64,000 nucleotides of DNA. Source: Citricoccus sp. SGAir0253. GTDB taxonomy: Bacteria > Actinomycetota > Actinomycetes > Actinomycetales > Micrococcaceae. This document shows, in pieces, positions 25,189 through 36,039 of this stretch. Location: assembly GCF_005877055.1 (NCBI RefSeq), contig NZ_CP039424.1, positions 1,364,001 to 1,428,000 of the forward strand. Reading direction: 5' to 3'. The notes under the pieces are model-generated. The model worked only from the letters and a program-made list of their open reading frames with translations. It had not been told where the DNA came from and made no database searches. The number at the start of each line of letters is the position of its first letter. Within the stretch, counting starts at the first letter, position 1. Made by a program: the position numbers and the translations under genes.

Positions 25189-26919
25189 ATGAGCACCCCC
25201 CTGACCCCCGCCGCGCAGGACGCGGCCTTCCGCCCGGGCCGGACCGGGGCCCTGCCCTGGCCCGCGCTGCTCGGGGCCCTCGAGCGCGCCGGCCAGCCGG
25301 CCGACGTCGTGGCGGGCACCACCGACCGCCCGGGCCCGGCCGGGATCGCCATGGACTCCCGGACCGTCCGGCCCGGCGACCTCTACGCGGGCATCCCGGG
25401 CGCCCACCGCCACGGGGCCGAGTTCGCCGAGGCCGTCGTCGCCGCCGGGGCGGCGGGCATCCTCACCGACCGCGCCGGGGTGCGCTGGTGCGCCGGCCTG
25501 CCCGCCGATATCCCCGTGCTCGTCGTGCAGGACGTGCGCGACGCCGTCGGGCCGGCCGCCGCGGCCGTCTACCGCAATGCCGCGGCCGGGCCCCGGCTGT
25601 TCGGGGTGACCGGGACCAACGGCAAGACCACGACGAGCTACTTCCTCGCCGGCCTGCTCGAGGCGCTGGGCGAGACCACCGGCCTGGTCGGGACGATCGA
25701 GATCCGGGCCGGGGGGCGTGCCGTGCCGAGCACCCTGACGACGCCGGAGTCGACCCAGCTGCACGCCCTGATGGCCCTGATGCGCGAGGAGGGCGTCTCC
25801 GCGGCCGTGATGGAGGTGTCCTCGCACGCGGTCAGCTACCGCCGCATCTCCGGGTTGCACTACGCGGTGGCCGGCTTCACGAACCTGACCCAGGACCACC
25901 TGGACCTGCACGGGTCCATGGAGGAGTACTTCGAGGCCAAGGCCGGGCTCTTCGCCGCCGGGCGCGCCGACCGGGCCGTCATCACCCTGGACGGCGGTCC
26001 GGACGCGCCGGACGCCGACGGCCGCACGTGGGGCACCCGGATGGCCGCGGCCGCGGGCTGTCCCGTGGTGACCCTTGCGCTGGGACCGGCGGCCGACCAC
26101 GGCGGCACGACGCCGCCGGCGGAGTGGACGGTCACCGAGGTGGTCCCCGAGGGGCTCGGCCACCGCTTCACGCTGCGCCACGCTCCCAGCGGCCGCGAGG
26201 TGCCGGCGTCCACGGGGTTGCCGGGCCGGTTCAACGTCGCCAACGCGGCCCTGGCCGCCGTCATGGTGTTCGCCTCCCGGCCCGCGCGGGACTGGGACGC
26301 GGTCGCCGCCGTGCTCGACGCCCCGGTGGGCACCGGGCCCTTCGCGACGGCCGTCCCGGGCCGCATGGAGGTCGTCGGGCAGTCCCCGGACGCGATCGTG
26401 GACTTCGCGCACAACCCGGACGGCATGGTGCGCGCCCTGGAGTCCGTCCAGGAGGCCCGCCGGGCCGCCGGGAACGGCGCCGGGCGCACCATCCTGGTCT
26501 TCGGCGCCACGGGCGACCGCGACCGGGCCAAGCGCCCACTGATGGGGCGCATCGCGGCGCAGTGGGCCGACGTCGTGGTGGTCACCGACGACGACGCGCA
26601 CTCGGAGGCGCCCGCCGGCATCCGCGCGGAGGTCCTGGCCGGGGTGCACGAGGGCGTGCGGGCGGCCGCCGCGGCCGGCCGGACGGTCGAGGTCCACGAG
26701 GCGGCGCCACGCCAGGACGCCATCGAGCTCGCCGTGGCGTTGGCCACACCCGCGGACACCGTGCTGGTGGCGGGGCGCGGCCACGAGACCGTGCAGGACA
26801 TGGCCGGAGTCGACATCCCGCTCGACGACCGGGTCGAGCTGCGCGCGGCCCTCGCCCGCCACGGCCACGTCGGCGTCCCGGAATCCCCCCGGCCCGGACG
26901 TAGAGTTGACGGGTCATGA
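25189..26919 (+). CDS. murE: UDP-MurNAc-tripeptide synthetase, probably L-lysine-adding
   Basis: ATP-dependent addition of the third stem amino acid to UDP-MurNAc-L-Ala-D-Glu. The 576-residue Mur ligase has [11 protein letters not shown] (P-loop), EVSSHA and FTNLTQDHLDLHGSMEEYFEAK. At the position of the diaminopimelate-selecting DNPR motif it reads TDDDAHSEAP. That fits the L-Lys-type enzymes of Micrococcaceae rather than the meso-DAP enzymes of most actinobacteria. The start follows ftsI after 7 bp, and the stop overlaps murF as ATGA. Confidence 0.95.
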   Translation: MSTPLTPAAQDAAFRPGRTGALPWPALLGALERAGQPADVVAGTTDRPGPAGIAMDSRTVRPGDLYAGIPGAHRHGAEFAEAVVAAGAAGILTDRAGVRWCAGLPADIPVLVVQDVRDAVGPAAAAVYRNAAAGPRLFGVTGTNGKTTTSYFLAGLLEALGETTGLVGTIEIRAGGRAVPSTLTTPESTQLHALMALMREEGVSAAVMEVSSHAVSYRRISGLHYAVAGFTNLTQDHLDLHGSMEEYFEAKAGLFAAGRADRAVITLDGGPDAPDADGRTWGTRMAAAAGCPVVTLALGPAADHGGTTPPAEWTVTEVVPEGLGHRFTLRHAPSGREVPASTGLPGRFNVANAALAAVMVFASRPARDWDAVAAVLDAPVGTGPFATAVPGRMEVVGQSPDAIVDFAHNPDGMVRALESVQEARRAAGNGAGRTILVFGATGDRDRAKRPLMGRIAAQWADVVVVTDDDAHSEAPAGIRAEVLAGVHEGVRAAAAAGRTVEVHEAAPRQDAIELAVALATPADTVLVAGRGHETVQDMAGVDIPLDDRVELRAALARHGHVGVPESPRPGRRVDGS

Positions 26920-28451
26920 TCGAACTCTCTGCCTCCGACATCGCCGGGGCGACCGGGGGCACCCTGAGTGCCACGGCCTCGCCCGGCAGCACGGTCGACG
27001 CCGCCACCACCGATTCCCGCGAGGCCGCGCCCGGCGCGCTGTTCATCGCCAAGCCGGGCGAGCGGGTCGACGGGCACGACTTCATCCCGGCGGCCCGGGC
27101 GGCCGGTGCCACCCTCGTGCTCGCCGAGCGCGAGACCCTGGACGCCGAGGGGCGGCCGGACCCGGCCGTCATCGTGGACGACGTGGTGCTGGCCATGGGC
27201 CGGCTGGCGTCCCACGTGGTGCAGCGGATCCGCGAGCACTCCCCGACGACCGTCATCGGCATCACCGGCTCCGCGGGCAAGACCACGACGAAGGACCTGC
27301 TGGCGGGCGTCCTGGCCACCGACGGGCCCACCGTGGCCCCCCAGGGCTCCTACAACGGTGAGGTGGGGGTGCCGCTCACCGTGTTCCGCGCGGCGCTGGA
27401 CACCCGCTACCTCGTGGTCGAGATGGGGGCCGACCGGATCGGCAACATCGAGTACCTGGCCTCCATGGTGAAGCCGGACATCGGCGTGGTGCTCATGGTC
27501 GGCAGCGCGCACGCGGGCAGCTTCGGCGGGGTGGAGAACATCGCCCGCACCAAGGGCGAGCTCGTGGAGGCCCTGCCGGCGGACGGCGTGGCCGTGCTCA
27601 ACCGCGACGACGCGCGGGTGGCCGCCATGGCGGGGCGGACCGGTGCGCGGGTGGCGTGGTTCGCCACCGAGGACGCCGCCTTCCCGCTCGTGGACGCGGA
27701 CGTGGCCTCCGGCGCCGCCGCGTTCTCCGCCCTCACCACCGGGCTGACGACGACCGAGGACGAGCGTCCCGCGTTCGAGCTGCGGCTCGGCGCCGGGACC
27801 GCGGCCGAGGGCCACCCCGTGGTCTCCGGCCTGATCGGCCGCCACCACGCGGCCAACATCGCCGCCGCGGCCGCCGCCGCCTTCGCGGCGGGCCTGCCCG
27901 CCGAGCGGATCGCGGCCGCCCTCGACGGCACGGGCCCCACGAGCCGCCGGCGCATGGAGCGCACCGACCGCCCGGACGGCGTGACGATCATCAACGACGC
28001 CTACAACGCCAACCCCGAGTCCATGCGCGCCGCGCTGCGCACGCTCGCCATGATCGGCCGCTCGACCGGACGGCGCACGTGGGCCGTGCTGGGGGAGATG
28101 CTCGAGCTGGGCGAGGCCCGGATCGCCGAGCACACCGCGATCGGCACCGCCGTGGTGCGCCTGAACATCGACCAGCTCGTGGTGGTGGGCCGCGGGGCGC
28201 GGCCGCTGTACACCTCCGCCGTCAACGAGGGCTCGTGGGGCGAGGAGATCGACTTCGCCGAGGACGTCGAGGCCGCACGGGAACTGCTCGAGCGCCGGCT
28301 GGCGCCCGGGGACGTCGTGCTGGTGAAGTCCTCCAACGGGGCCGGGCTCGGCGAGCTCGGCGACCGGCTGGCCGCGGCCGGCGCCGCCACGGCGGGTGCC
28401 GCCGACGGCGAGCTCGCCCGGACCGGCGACCGGACGGAGGGGCGCCCGTGA
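26916..28451 (+). CDS. murF: UDP-MurNAc-tripeptide:D-Ala-D-Ala ligase
   Basis: Completes the UDP-MurNAc-pentapeptide by adding D-Ala-D-Ala. The 511-residue product shows DSREAAPGALFIAKPGER in the N-terminal domain, GITGSAGKTTTKDLLAGVL, EMGADRIGNIEYLA and NDAYNANPESMRAAL, all typical of MurF. The start overlaps the murE stop by 4 bp. A TAGAGT hexamer ends 10 nt before the ATG and could be an internal promoter giving a 3-nt leader. The stop overlaps the mraY GTG. Confidence 0.96.
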   Translation: MIELSASDIAGATGGTLSATASPGSTVDAATTDSREAAPGALFIAKPGERVDGHDFIPAARAAGATLVLAERETLDAEGRPDPAVIVDDVVLAMGRLASHVVQRIREHSPTTVIGITGSAGKTTTKDLLAGVLATDGPTVAPQGSYNGEVGVPLTVFRAALDTRYLVVEMGADRIGNIEYLASMVKPDIGVVLMVGSAHAGSFGGVENIARTKGELVEALPADGVAVLNRDDARVAAMAGRTGARVAWFATEDAAFPLVDADVASGAAAFSALTTGLTTTEDERPAFELRLGAGTAAEGHPVVSGLIGRHHAANIAAAAAAAFAAGLPAERIAAALDGTGPTSRRRMERTDRPDGVTIINDAYNANPESMRAALRTLAMIGRSTGRRTWAVLGEMLELGEARIAEHTAIGTAVVRLNIDQLVVVGRGARPLYTSAVNEGSWGEEIDFAEDVEAARELLERRLAPGDVVLVKSSNGAGLGELGDRLAAAGAATAGAADGELARTGDRTEGRP

Positions 28452-29551
28452 TCGGCCTGCTCATCGGGGGCCTGCTGGGCCTCGTGCTGACGCTCGTCGG
28501 CACGCCGCTGTTCATCCGCTTCCTCGTGCGCCGCGGCTACGGCCAGTTCATCCGCGACGACGGTCCCACGACGCACAAGACCAAGCGCGGCACCCCCACC
28601 ATGGGCGGCGCCGTCTTCGTGGTCGTCACCGTGGTGGCGTACTTCCTGACGCACTGGATCATGGCGGGCATGGGCCTGGCCAACGCCGGGCCCACCGCCT
28701 CCGCCATCCTCCTGCTGTTCCTCATGGCCGGCATGGGACTGGTCGGCTTCCTGGACGACTTCAGCAAGATCTCCAACCAGCGCTCCCTGGGCCTGACGCC
28801 GTGGGCCAAGATCGTGCTGCAGGGCATCGTGGGCATCGCCTTCGCCGTCCTGGCGCTGAACTTCCCGGACGAGCGCGGGCTGACGCCGGCCTCGACGGCG
28901 ATCTCCCTGGTCCGCGACCTGCCGATCGACCTCGCCTTCGCTGGACCGGTGCTGGGCGTCATCCTGTTCGTCGTGTGGTCCAACCTGATCACCACGGCCA
29001 CGACCAACGCCGTGAACCTCACGGACGGCCTGGACGGGCTGGCCACCGGCGCCACCGCCATGATCACGGCGGCGTACGTGCTGCTCTGCATCTTCCAGTC
29101 GAACCAGGCGTGCGCCACCACGGGGGGCATCCCCGGCTGCTACGAGGTCCGCGACCCGCTCGACCTCGCCGTGGTGGGCAGCATCCTCACGGGTGCGCTC
29201 ATGGGCTTCCTGTGGTGGAACACCTCCCCGGCGAAGATCTTCATGGGCGACACCGGCTCCCTCGCCCTGGGCGGGGCCCTGGCCGGGCTCGCGATCCTGT
29301 CCCGCACCGAGCTGCTGGTGGTGGTCCTGGCCGGGCTCATGGTCCTCATCACGCTCTCCGTGATCATCCAGGTCGGCTACTTCAAGTTCTCCGGCGGCAA
29401 GCGCGTCTTCCTCATGGCCCCCCTGCAGCACCACTTCGAGCTCAAGGGCTGGGCCGAGGTGACGGTGGTCGTGCGCTTCTGGCTCATCGGCCTGCTCTGC
29501 GTGGCCGTGGGCGTGGCCCTGTTCTACGGCGAGTGGGTGCTGGTCCGGTGA
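28448..29551 (+). CDS. mraY: phospho-MurNAc-pentapeptide translocase
   Basis: Integral membrane enzyme that makes lipid I from UDP-MurNAc-pentapeptide and undecaprenyl phosphate. The 367-residue product has about ten helices and the conserved MraY motifs. These are GTPTMGG near 46, FLDDFSKI, NLTDGLDGLATG (aspartate motif), FMGDTGSLALGG and the histidine-rich PLQHHFELKGW. The GTG start overlaps murF (GTGA), and its stop overlaps the murD GTG in the same way. Confidence 0.96.
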   Translation: MIGLLIGGLLGLVLTLVGTPLFIRFLVRRGYGQFIRDDGPTTHKTKRGTPTMGGAVFVVVTVVAYFLTHWIMAGMGLANAGPTASAILLLFLMAGMGLVGFLDDFSKISNQRSLGLTPWAKIVLQGIVGIAFAVLALNFPDERGLTPASTAISLVRDLPIDLAFAGPVLGVILFVVWSNLITTATTNAVNLTDGLDGLATGATAMITAAYVLLCIFQSNQACATTGGIPGCYEVRDPLDLAVVGSILTGALMGFLWWNTSPAKIFMGDTGSLALGGALAGLAILSRTELLVVVLAGLMVLITLSVIIQVGYFKFSGGKRVFLMAPLQHHFELKGWAEVTVVVRFWLIGLLCVAVGVALFYGEWVLVR

Positions 29552-31080
29552 CGGCGGCAGCGGGCGCCGGCCCCTCCCGGCTCGACACGCTCACCTCCTG
29601 GGACGCGGACTGGACCGGCCTGCGCGTGGTCGTGACCGGCCTGGGACTGTCCGGCTTCTCCGCCGCGGACACGCTCGCCGAGCTGGGCGCGCACGTCGTC
29701 GTCGTGGACGGCCAGGACACCGAGGACACCCGCGCGCGGGCGGACACCCTGCGGATCGTCGGCGTCCACGAGGTCCTGCTCGGCCCGGACGCCGTGAGGG
29801 GCCTGCCCGACGTCGGCGGGTCGGCCCCCGACCTCGTCGTCACCTCCCCGGGCTGGCGTCCGGACCAGCCCGTGCTGGCCGCCGCCGCGGCCGCCGGGGT
29901 CCCGGTGTGGGGCGACGTGGAGCTGGCCTGGCGGGTGCGCGAGCGCGCCGGGCGCCGGACCGCGGACTGGCTCGTCATCACCGGCACCAACGGCAAGACC
30001 ACCACGGTGGGCATGGTCGAGTCCATGCTGCTGGCCGCGGGCCTGCGGGCCGTCGCGTGCGGGAACGTGGGCACGCCGATCCTCGACGCGATCCGGGACC
30101 CCGAGGGCTGGGACGTGATCGCCGTGGAGCTCTCCAGCTTCCAGCTGCACTGGACCCACCACATCGAGCCGGCCGCCTCCGTGGTGCTGAACCTGGCCGA
30201 GGACCACGTGGACTGGCACGGCTCCTTCGAGGCGTACTGCGCCGACAAGGCGCGGATCTACGAGAACACCCGCGTGGCGTGCGTGTTCAACGAGGCCGAG
30301 CCGCTGACGATGCGCATGGCGGAGCAGGCGGACGTGCAGGAGGGCTGCCGCGCGGTCTCCTTCACCACGGACACCCCCGGGCTGTCCATGGTGGGCGTGG
30401 TGGACGGTATCCTCGTGGACCGCGCGTTCCTGGACGACCGGGCGCACCGGGCCCTGGAACTGGGCCACGTGGAGGACCTCGGGCCCATCGCCCCCCGCCA
30501 CCAGGTGGCCAACGCCCTCGCCGCCGCGGCGCTCGTCCGGGCGATCGGCGTCCCGCCGGAGGCGGTGCGGGACGGCCTGCGCGCCTACCGGCCCGGCGAG
30601 CACCGCATCCAGCTCGTCGCCAAGGCGGACGACGTGCTGTGGATCAACGACTCCAAGGCCACCAACCCGCACGCGGCCGACGCCTCGCTCGGCGCCTTCA
30701 CGGACGTGGTCTGGATCGCCGGCGGGCTGCCCAAGGGCGTGACCTACGACGACCTCGTCTCCCGGCACGCCGGGCGCCTGCGCGCCGTCGTGCTCATCGG
30801 GGCGGATCCCAGCGAACTCGCAGGAGCCCTCCAGCGACACGCACCGGACATCCCGGTGGTGTCCACGGCGGTGCGGGACACTGGTCAGGATGCCTCGGAC
30901 GGCCACCGGGCCATGGCCGCGGCGGTCCGGGAGGCCGATGCCCTCGCCCGCCCCGGGGACGTGGTGCTGATGGCGCCGGCCGCGGCGTCCATGGACCAGT
31001 TCACGTCCTACGCCGACCGAGGAAACGCCTTCATCGACGCCGTAGCCCGCCTCATGGAGGACAAGGGGCTGGGCAGCTAA
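29548..31080 (+). CDS. murD: UDP-MurNAc-L-alanine:D-glutamate ligase
   Basis: Adds D-glutamate to UDP-MurNAc-L-Ala. The 510-residue product starts with GTG in a GTGA overlap with mraY. Motifs include [22 protein letters not shown] (N-terminal Rossmann domain), [53 protein letters not shown] and [15 protein letters not shown]. The order and length are standard for MurD. ftsW follows after 11 bp. Confidence 0.96.
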   Translation: MTAAAGAGPSRLDTLTSWDADWTGLRVVVTGLGLSGFSAADTLAELGAHVVVVDGQDTEDTRARADTLRIVGVHEVLLGPDAVRGLPDVGGSAPDLVVTSPGWRPDQPVLAAAAAAGVPVWGDVELAWRVRERAGRRTADWLVITGTNGKTTTVGMVESMLLAAGLRAVACGNVGTPILDAIRDPEGWDVIAVELSSFQLHWTHHIEPAASVVLNLAEDHVDWHGSFEAYCADKARIYENTRVACVFNEAEPLTMRMAEQADVQEGCRAVSFTTDTPGLSMVGVVDGILVDRAFLDDRAHRALELGHVEDLGPIAPRHQVANALAAAALVRAIGVPPEAVRDGLRAYRPGEHRIQLVAKADDVLWINDSKATNPHAADASLGAFTDVVWIAGGLPKGVTYDDLVSRHAGRLRAVVLIGADPSELAGALQRHAPDIPVVSTAVRDTGQDASDGHRAMAAAVREADALARPGDVVLMAPAAASMDQFTSYADRGNAFIDAVARLMEDKGLGS

Positions 31081-31091
31081 GGAGCCCACCC

Positions 31092-32483
31092 ATGGTGACC
31101 ACCCCCCACCGGTCCCCGCGCCGCACCCGGGGTCCCCGGACGGGCCAGGGCGGGTCGACCGGACGTCCGGCCGGACGTCCCGCCGCCGCCCGGCCCGAGG
31201 CGACCCGCCGCCGACCGGACCGGGCCGGCTCCCCACCGCCCGCCGGCCGCGGCCCGGCCCGCTGGTGCCACCGCATGTGGTCCTTCCTCGAGGGCGAGTC
31301 CTCCTCGCAGGCCTCCTACGTGCTGATCCTCGGCTGCACGCTGGCGCTCACCGTCATCGGGCTGATCATGGTCCTGTCCTCCTCCTCGGTGGAGAACATC
31401 GGCGAGACCACGGGCTCGTACGACCTGTTCATGCGCCAGGGCGTCTTCGCCGTGGTCGGCCTGGGCGCCATGGTCCTCATCTCCCGGCTGGGCACGGACC
31501 GCCTGCGCCGGCTGGCCTGGCCGGCGCTCCTCATCGCGGTCGTGCTGCTGATGCTGGTCCTGACACCCCTGGGCCACGAGGTCAACGGCAACCGCAACTG
31601 GATCAGGATCGGCGGCTTCACGGCCCAGCCCTCCGAGGCCGCCAAGCTGGCCCTGGCCCTCTGGGCGGCCGCCGTGCTGGAACGCAAGGGCCGGCTCACG
31701 GGCACGCTCAAGCACTCCATCGTCCCGGTGCTCTTCCCCGTGGGCGCGGTCCTGCTGGGCCTGGTCATGGTGGGCCGCGACCTCGGCACGGCCATGGTCA
31801 TCATGCTGGTCATCGCCGCCGTCCTGTTCCTGGCCGGCACGCGCCTGCTGTACTTCGCCGTGGCCGGCGCGGTCGCGCTCCTCGCGGCGGTCGTCATGGC
31901 CCTCGTCTCCGCCAACCGGACGGTGCGCATCCAGGCCTGGCTGGGCAACTGCGACTTCGCCACGGACCCCTGCTACCAGCCCCAGCACGGCCTCTACGCC
32001 CTGGCCTCCGGCGGCTGGTGGGGACTCGGGCTCGGCCAGTCCCGGCAGAAGTGGAGCTACATCCCCGAGGCGGAGAACGACTTCATCTTCACCATCCTGG
32101 GCGAGGAACTGGGCCTCGTGGGCGCCCTGCTCGTGGTGGCGCTGTTCGCCGGGCTCGCCGTGGGCATGTTCCGGGTCGCCCGCCGCGCCCCGTCCCCCTT
32201 CGTGCGGATCTGCACGGGCGGCATCCTCGCCTGGATCGTGGGGCAGGCGTTCATCAACATCGCCATGGTCACCGGCCTGCTGCCCGTGATCGGCGTCCCG
32301 CTGCCGTTCATCTCGTACGGCGGCTCGGCGCTGACGTTCGTCCTGGCCGCGATCGGCGTCGTCCTGGCGTTCGCCCGCGAGGAGCGCCGGCGCGAGGCCG
32401 CCGCCCGCGCGGCCGCCGCCACGGGATCCACCACCGCCGGGACCGCCGGCGGGACCACCGACCTGCCGGGAGGCCGCCCATGA
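31092..32483 (+). CDS. ftsW: septal peptidoglycan glycosyltransferase FtsW (SEDS family)
   Basis: Polymerises lipid II at the septum with its partner FtsI. The 463-residue protein starts with a basic, disordered 60-residue N-terminus, then about ten helices. Signatures are [54 protein letters not shown] and the C-terminal [27 protein letters not shown] lies 7 nt before the ATG. A cytoplasmic Ala/Thr/Gly-rich tail ends the protein, and the stop overlaps murG as ATGA. Confidence 0.96.
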   Translation: MVTTPHRSPRRTRGPRTGQGGSTGRPAGRPAAARPEATRRRPDRAGSPPPAGRGPARWCHRMWSFLEGESSSQASYVLILGCTLALTVIGLIMVLSSSSVENIGETTGSYDLFMRQGVFAVVGLGAMVLISRLGTDRLRRLAWPALLIAVVLLMLVLTPLGHEVNGNRNWIRIGGFTAQPSEAAKLALALWAAAVLERKGRLTGTLKHSIVPVLFPVGAVLLGLVMVGRDLGTAMVIMLVIAAVLFLAGTRLLYFAVAGAVALLAAVVMALVSANRTVRIQAWLGNCDFATDPCYQPQHGLYALASGGWWGLGLGQSRQKWSYIPEAENDFIFTILGEELGLVGALLVVALFAGLAVGMFRVARRAPSPFVRICTGGILAWIVGQAFINIAMVTGLLPVIGVPLPFISYGGSALTFVLAAIGVVLAFAREERRREAAARAAAATGSTTAGTAGGTTDLPGGRP

Positions 32484-33589
32484 CCACACCGCTCAACGTC
32501 GTCCTGGCCGGCGGGGGCACGGCCGGGCACATCAGCCCGATGCTGGCCATCGCCCGCGCGCTGGAGGAGTCCGGCACGGACCGGCCGGTGCACTGCACCA
32601 TGGTCGGCACCGCCTCCGGCATGGAGACCCGCCTGGTCCCGGCCGCCGGCTACGAGCTGGACACGATCGACCGGGTCCCGCTGCCCCGCCGGCCCACCAT
32701 GGACCTGGTCCGGCTGCCCACGCGCCTGCGCCGGGCCGTCGCCCAGGCCGGTGCCATCCTGGACCGCCGCCGCGCGGACGTCGTGGTCGGCGTCGGCGGG
32801 TACGTCTCCACGCCGGTGTACCTCGCCGCCGCCCGGCGGCGGGTCCCCGTGGTCATCCACGAGGCCAACGTGCGCGCCGGGCTGGCCAACCGGGTCGGCG
32901 CCCGCCGCGCCGCCGCCGTGGCCACCGCCTTCCCGGAGACCGTGCTGCCGGGCGCCCGGTGCGTGGGCATGCCGATGCGCCGGGAGATCTCCACGCTGGA
33001 CCGGGCCGCGGCGCGCGCCGGCGCCCACGAGGCCCTGGGCCTGGACCCGTCGTGCACCACCGTCGTCGTCACGGGCGGGTCCTCCGGGGCGCTCACCGTC
33101 AACCGGACCATCGCGGCCGCCCTGCCGGACCTCGCCGCGGCGGGCCTGCAGGTGCTGCACCTGACGGGCCGGGGCAAGCAGGTCCTGGGTCCCGACGGCG
33201 CGCCCGTCGCCTCGCCGGGGTACCACCAGGTCGAGTACCTCGACGGGATGGAACGGGCCTACGCCGCGGCCGACCTCATCGTGGCCCGCTCCGGGGCCGG
33301 CACGGTGTGCGAGCTGGCCGCCGTCGGCCTGCCGGCCGTGTTCGTCCCGCTGCCGATCGGCAACGGCGAGCAGGCCCTCAACGCCCGGGGCCTCGTGGCC
33401 GCCGGGGGCGCCGTCATGGTCCGGGACGAGGCCTTCACCCCCGAGTGGGTGCGCCGCGAGCTCGTCCCGCTCGCCCGGGACGCCGGCCGCCTGGAGCAGA
33501 TGTCCGCCGCGAGCGCCTCGCTCGGCGTGCGGGACGCCGACCGGACCATGGCCGACCTGGTCCTGACCGCCGCTGGAGGAGCGCGATGA
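32480..33589 (+). CDS. murG: UDP-GlcNAc:lipid I N-acetylglucosaminyltransferase
   Basis: Converts lipid I to lipid II on the cytoplasmic membrane face. The 369-residue GT28 glycosyltransferase has the N-terminal [15 protein letters not shown] loop and [29 protein letters not shown] follows, then the second nucleotide-binding loop [13 protein letters not shown] and [23 protein letters not shown], a classical MurG pattern. The start and stop both overlap neighbours by 4 bp, implying coupled translation with ftsW and murC. Confidence 0.96.
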   Translation: MTTPLNVVLAGGGTAGHISPMLAIARALEESGTDRPVHCTMVGTASGMETRLVPAAGYELDTIDRVPLPRRPTMDLVRLPTRLRRAVAQAGAILDRRRADVVVGVGGYVSTPVYLAAARRRVPVVIHEANVRAGLANRVGARRAAAVATAFPETVLPGARCVGMPMRREISTLDRAAARAGAHEALGLDPSCTTVVVTGGSSGALTVNRTIAAALPDLAAAGLQVLHLTGRGKQVLGPDGAPVASPGYHQVEYLDGMERAYAAADLIVARSGAGTVCELAAVGLPAVFVPLPIGNGEQALNARGLVAAGGAVMVRDEAFTPEWVRRELVPLARDAGRLEQMSAASASLGVRDADRTMADLVLTAAGGAR

Positions 33590-35118
33590 CCCACCCCCCG
33601 TACCCCGCCGGACCCGCCGACGCCACCGCGCCGGGGCCCGCGCGTGCCGCCGCCCCCGCCCTCGCCGCGCTCGGCCGCGTCCACTTCCTCGGCCTGGGCG
33701 GCGTCGGGGTCTCCGGCATCGCCCGGATCATGCAGCAGCAGGGCATCGCCGTCTCGGGGACCGACGCCAAGGACCTGCCCGTGATGCGCGAGCTCGAGGC
33801 GGACGGGGCCACCGTCTTCGTCGGCTACGACGCGGCGAACCTGGACCGGGCCGCCGAGCGGGCCGGTGGCCGGCCCGTGGACACCGTGGTCGCCTCCTCG
33901 ATCGCCGGCCCGGGCAACCCCGAGTACGACGCGGCGGTCGAGCGCGGGATCCCCGTGCTGCACCGGTCGCAGGGCCTGGCGGCGGCGATGGCCGGCCACC
34001 ACGTGCTCGCCGTGGCGGGGACGCACGGCAAGACGACGACCTCGTCCATGGCGGCGATGACCTTCACGCGGGCCGGGGCCGATCCCACGTTCGCCGTGGG
34101 GGCCGCGGTGGCCGGGCTGGGCACGAACGCCCGCGCCGGGGCGGGGGAGTGGTTCATCGCCGAGGCCGACGAGTCCGACGGCACGCTGCTGAACTACCGG
34201 CCCCGGGTCGCGATCGTCACGAACGTCGAGGCCGACCACCTGGACTTCTACGGCACGGCCGAGGCGGTCGTGCGGGTGTTCCGGGACTTCGCCCTGCTGC
34301 TGCCACCGGACGGCGTGCTGGTGGCGTGCGCGGACGATGCCGGCGCCCGCGAGCTGGCCGCGTGGGTGCGCCGGGAGCGGGCGGCCGGCCGCCCCGCCCC
34401 CCGCGTGGCCACGTACGGCTCCGACCCGGCCCGCGGCGACGACCTGGTGATCGCGGACAGCGTCCCCGTGGCCGCGGCCGGCGGCACGGGCCAGTCCGTG
34501 ACGTACCGGTGGGCCGGCGGCCGGTCCACGGAGGTGGAGCTGGCCGTTCCGGGGCGGCACAACGCCCTGAACGCGGCCGCCGTGCTGCTCGCCGCCCACC
34601 ACGCGGGCCTCGAGCCGGAGCAGGCGGCCCGCGGCCTGGAGGCGTTCCGCGGCACGGCCCGGCGCTTCGAGTTCCGCGGCGAGGGCGCGGGCGTGCGCGT
34701 GTACGACGACTACGCGCACCACCCCACCGAGGTTGCCGCGGCGATCGCCGCGGCCCGGTCGGTCGCGGGCGGCCACCGCGTGCACGTGCTGTTCCAGCCG
34801 CACCTGTTCTCCCGCACGCGCGACTTCGCCGAGGGCTTCGCCCAGGCGCTCTCCGGGGCCGACGGCGTGCGCGTCCTGCCGGTCTACCCGGCGCGCGAGG
34901 AGCCGATCGACGGCGTGGACTCGAGCCTCATCACCCGCCACCTGCGCACGGCGCTGCCGGGCTCGGAGCGGGTGCCCGCGGACGCCGCGACGGCCGTCGC
35001 CGAGCTGGTCGCGGCCGCACGGCCCGGCGACGTGGTCCTCACCATGGGTGCCGGGGACGTCACCGCGCAGGGCGGGGCGATCCTGACGGCCCTCGGGGCC
35101 GGGGAGGGGCGCCCGTGA
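33586..35118 (+). CDS. murC: UDP-MurNAc:L-alanine ligase
   Basis: First amino-acid addition in the stem peptide. The 510-residue product has the N-terminal [18 protein letters not shown] domain, [18 protein letters not shown] (P-loop with His), [26 protein letters not shown] and the C-terminal [15 protein letters not shown] plus [20 protein letters not shown]. The upstream AGGAG overlaps the murG end. The stop overlaps the ftsQ GTG. Confidence 0.96.
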   Translation: MTHPPYPAGPADATAPGPARAAAPALAALGRVHFLGLGGVGVSGIARIMQQQGIAVSGTDAKDLPVMRELEADGATVFVGYDAANLDRAAERAGGRPVDTVVASSIAGPGNPEYDAAVERGIPVLHRSQGLAAAMAGHHVLAVAGTHGKTTTSSMAAMTFTRAGADPTFAVGAAVAGLGTNARAGAGEWFIAEADESDGTLLNYRPRVAIVTNVEADHLDFYGTAEAVVRVFRDFALLLPPDGVLVACADDAGARELAAWVRRERAAGRPAPRVATYGSDPARGDDLVIADSVPVAAAGGTGQSVTYRWAGGRSTEVELAVPGRHNALNAAAVLLAAHHAGLEPEQAARGLEAFRGTARRFEFRGEGAGVRVYDDYAHHPTEVAAAIAAARSVAGGHRVHVLFQPHLFSRTRDFAEGFAQALSGADGVRVLPVYPAREEPIDGVDSSLITRHLRTALPGSERVPADAATAVAELVAAARPGDVVLTMGAGDVTAQGGAILTALGAGEGRP

Positions 35119-35939
35119 CGGACACCCGGCACGCCGACGCCCGGCTCGCCGGGCCGGCCGGACCCGGGGGGCCGGCCGGTCCGGGAGGCGAGGGGCCGGC
35201 GGACAACGTCCTGGAGTTCCCGGAGACCGCGGAGCAGGCCCGGCGACGGCGGCACCGCTGGTGGTGGATCGGCGGCGCCGCCGGGCTGGCGGTCCTGCTG
35301 GCGCTGGGCGCCGTGCTGTACCTCTCGCCCGTGCTGGCCATCCGGACCGTGACCGTCACGGGCACGGACCTGCTGCCCCGGGACCGCGCCGAGGAGCTGC
35401 TGCGGCCGCTGCACGGCCGGCCCCTGCCGCAGGTCGGCCAGCGGACCGTGGGCGAGCTGCTGGCGGGGGAGCCGGCCGTCGCCGAGGTGATCGTGACGGC
35501 CCGGCCGCCCCACGCGCTCGAGGTGCAGGTCGTGGAGCACCAGCCCGTGGCCCAGGTGCAGGACGGCGAGGACCGCGTGCTGTACTCGGCCGACGCCCGG
35601 CCGCTGGCCACCCTGCCCGCGCCGGAGGCCGAGCGCCGTGGGCTGCCGGACATCGCGAGCACGGACGACGTCCGGGACCCCGCGGTCTTCGACGCGATCA
35701 CGGGCGTGCTGGGCACGCTGCCCGGCCCCGTGCGGGCGCGGATGGAGTCGGCCTCGGCCCGGACCGTCGACTCGGTCACGCTCGAGCTGGAGGACGGGCG
35801 GACGGTGCTGTGGGGCAACGCCGAGCACGGCGCCCGCAAGGCGCGGGTGTTGGAGGCGCTGCTGGCGGTGCCCCAGGACGAGGCCTCGCCCATCCGGGAG
35901 TTCGACGTCTCGACCCCGGACCGCCCGGTCACGCGGTGA
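35115..35939 (+). CDS. ftsQ: division protein FtsQ/DivIB
   Basis: Bitopic divisome linker of 274 residues. A Pro/Gly-rich cytoplasmic N-terminus (about 55 residues) precedes one helix (about 55-75, WWIGGAAGLAVLLALGAVLYL). A POTRA domain begins SPVLAIRTVTVTGTDLLPRDRAEELL. The beta domain that follows contains PHALEVQVVEHQPVAQVQ and ends with the VTLELEDGRTVLWG segment. The GTG start is in a GTGA overlap with murC. A 227-bp gap with promoter-like and operator-like elements follows before ftsZ. Confidence 0.9.
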   Translation: MTDTRHADARLAGPAGPGGPAGPGGEGPADNVLEFPETAEQARRRRHRWWWIGGAAGLAVLLALGAVLYLSPVLAIRTVTVTGTDLLPRDRAEELLRPLHGRPLPQVGQRTVGELLAGEPAVAEVIVTARPPHALEVQVVEHQPVAQVQDGEDRVLYSADARPLATLPAPEAERRGLPDIASTDDVRDPAVFDAITGVLGTLPGPVRARMESASARTVDSVTLELEDGRTVLWGNAEHGARKARVLEALLAVPQDEASPIREFDVSTPDRPVTR

Positions 35940-35997
35940 GGCCGGCCCGGGCCACGCCGCGCGGGGGCCGTGGGCGGCGACACGCGGGGAGCGGTCT

Positions 35998-36026
35998 TTG
36001 CACGATCGGCCGCGGCACCATAACGT
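35998..36026 (+). promoter_or_regulatory. candidate ftsZ promoter
   Basis: TTGCAC (35998-36003), a 17-bp spacer and TAACGT (36021-36026) predict a start near 36033 and a leader of about 134 nt. A perfect TTGACA follows at 36044-36049, but no convincing -10 matches it at normal spacing. Promoters within the ftsQ-ftsZ region are known in other actinobacteria. Confidence 0.4.
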
Positions 36027-36039
36027 TTCACCCAGAGCC

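Noticed and set aside
22143-25352. A 1069-residue open frame on the minus strand across ftsL and ftsI
   Set aside because: Antisense shadow with no recognisable domain.
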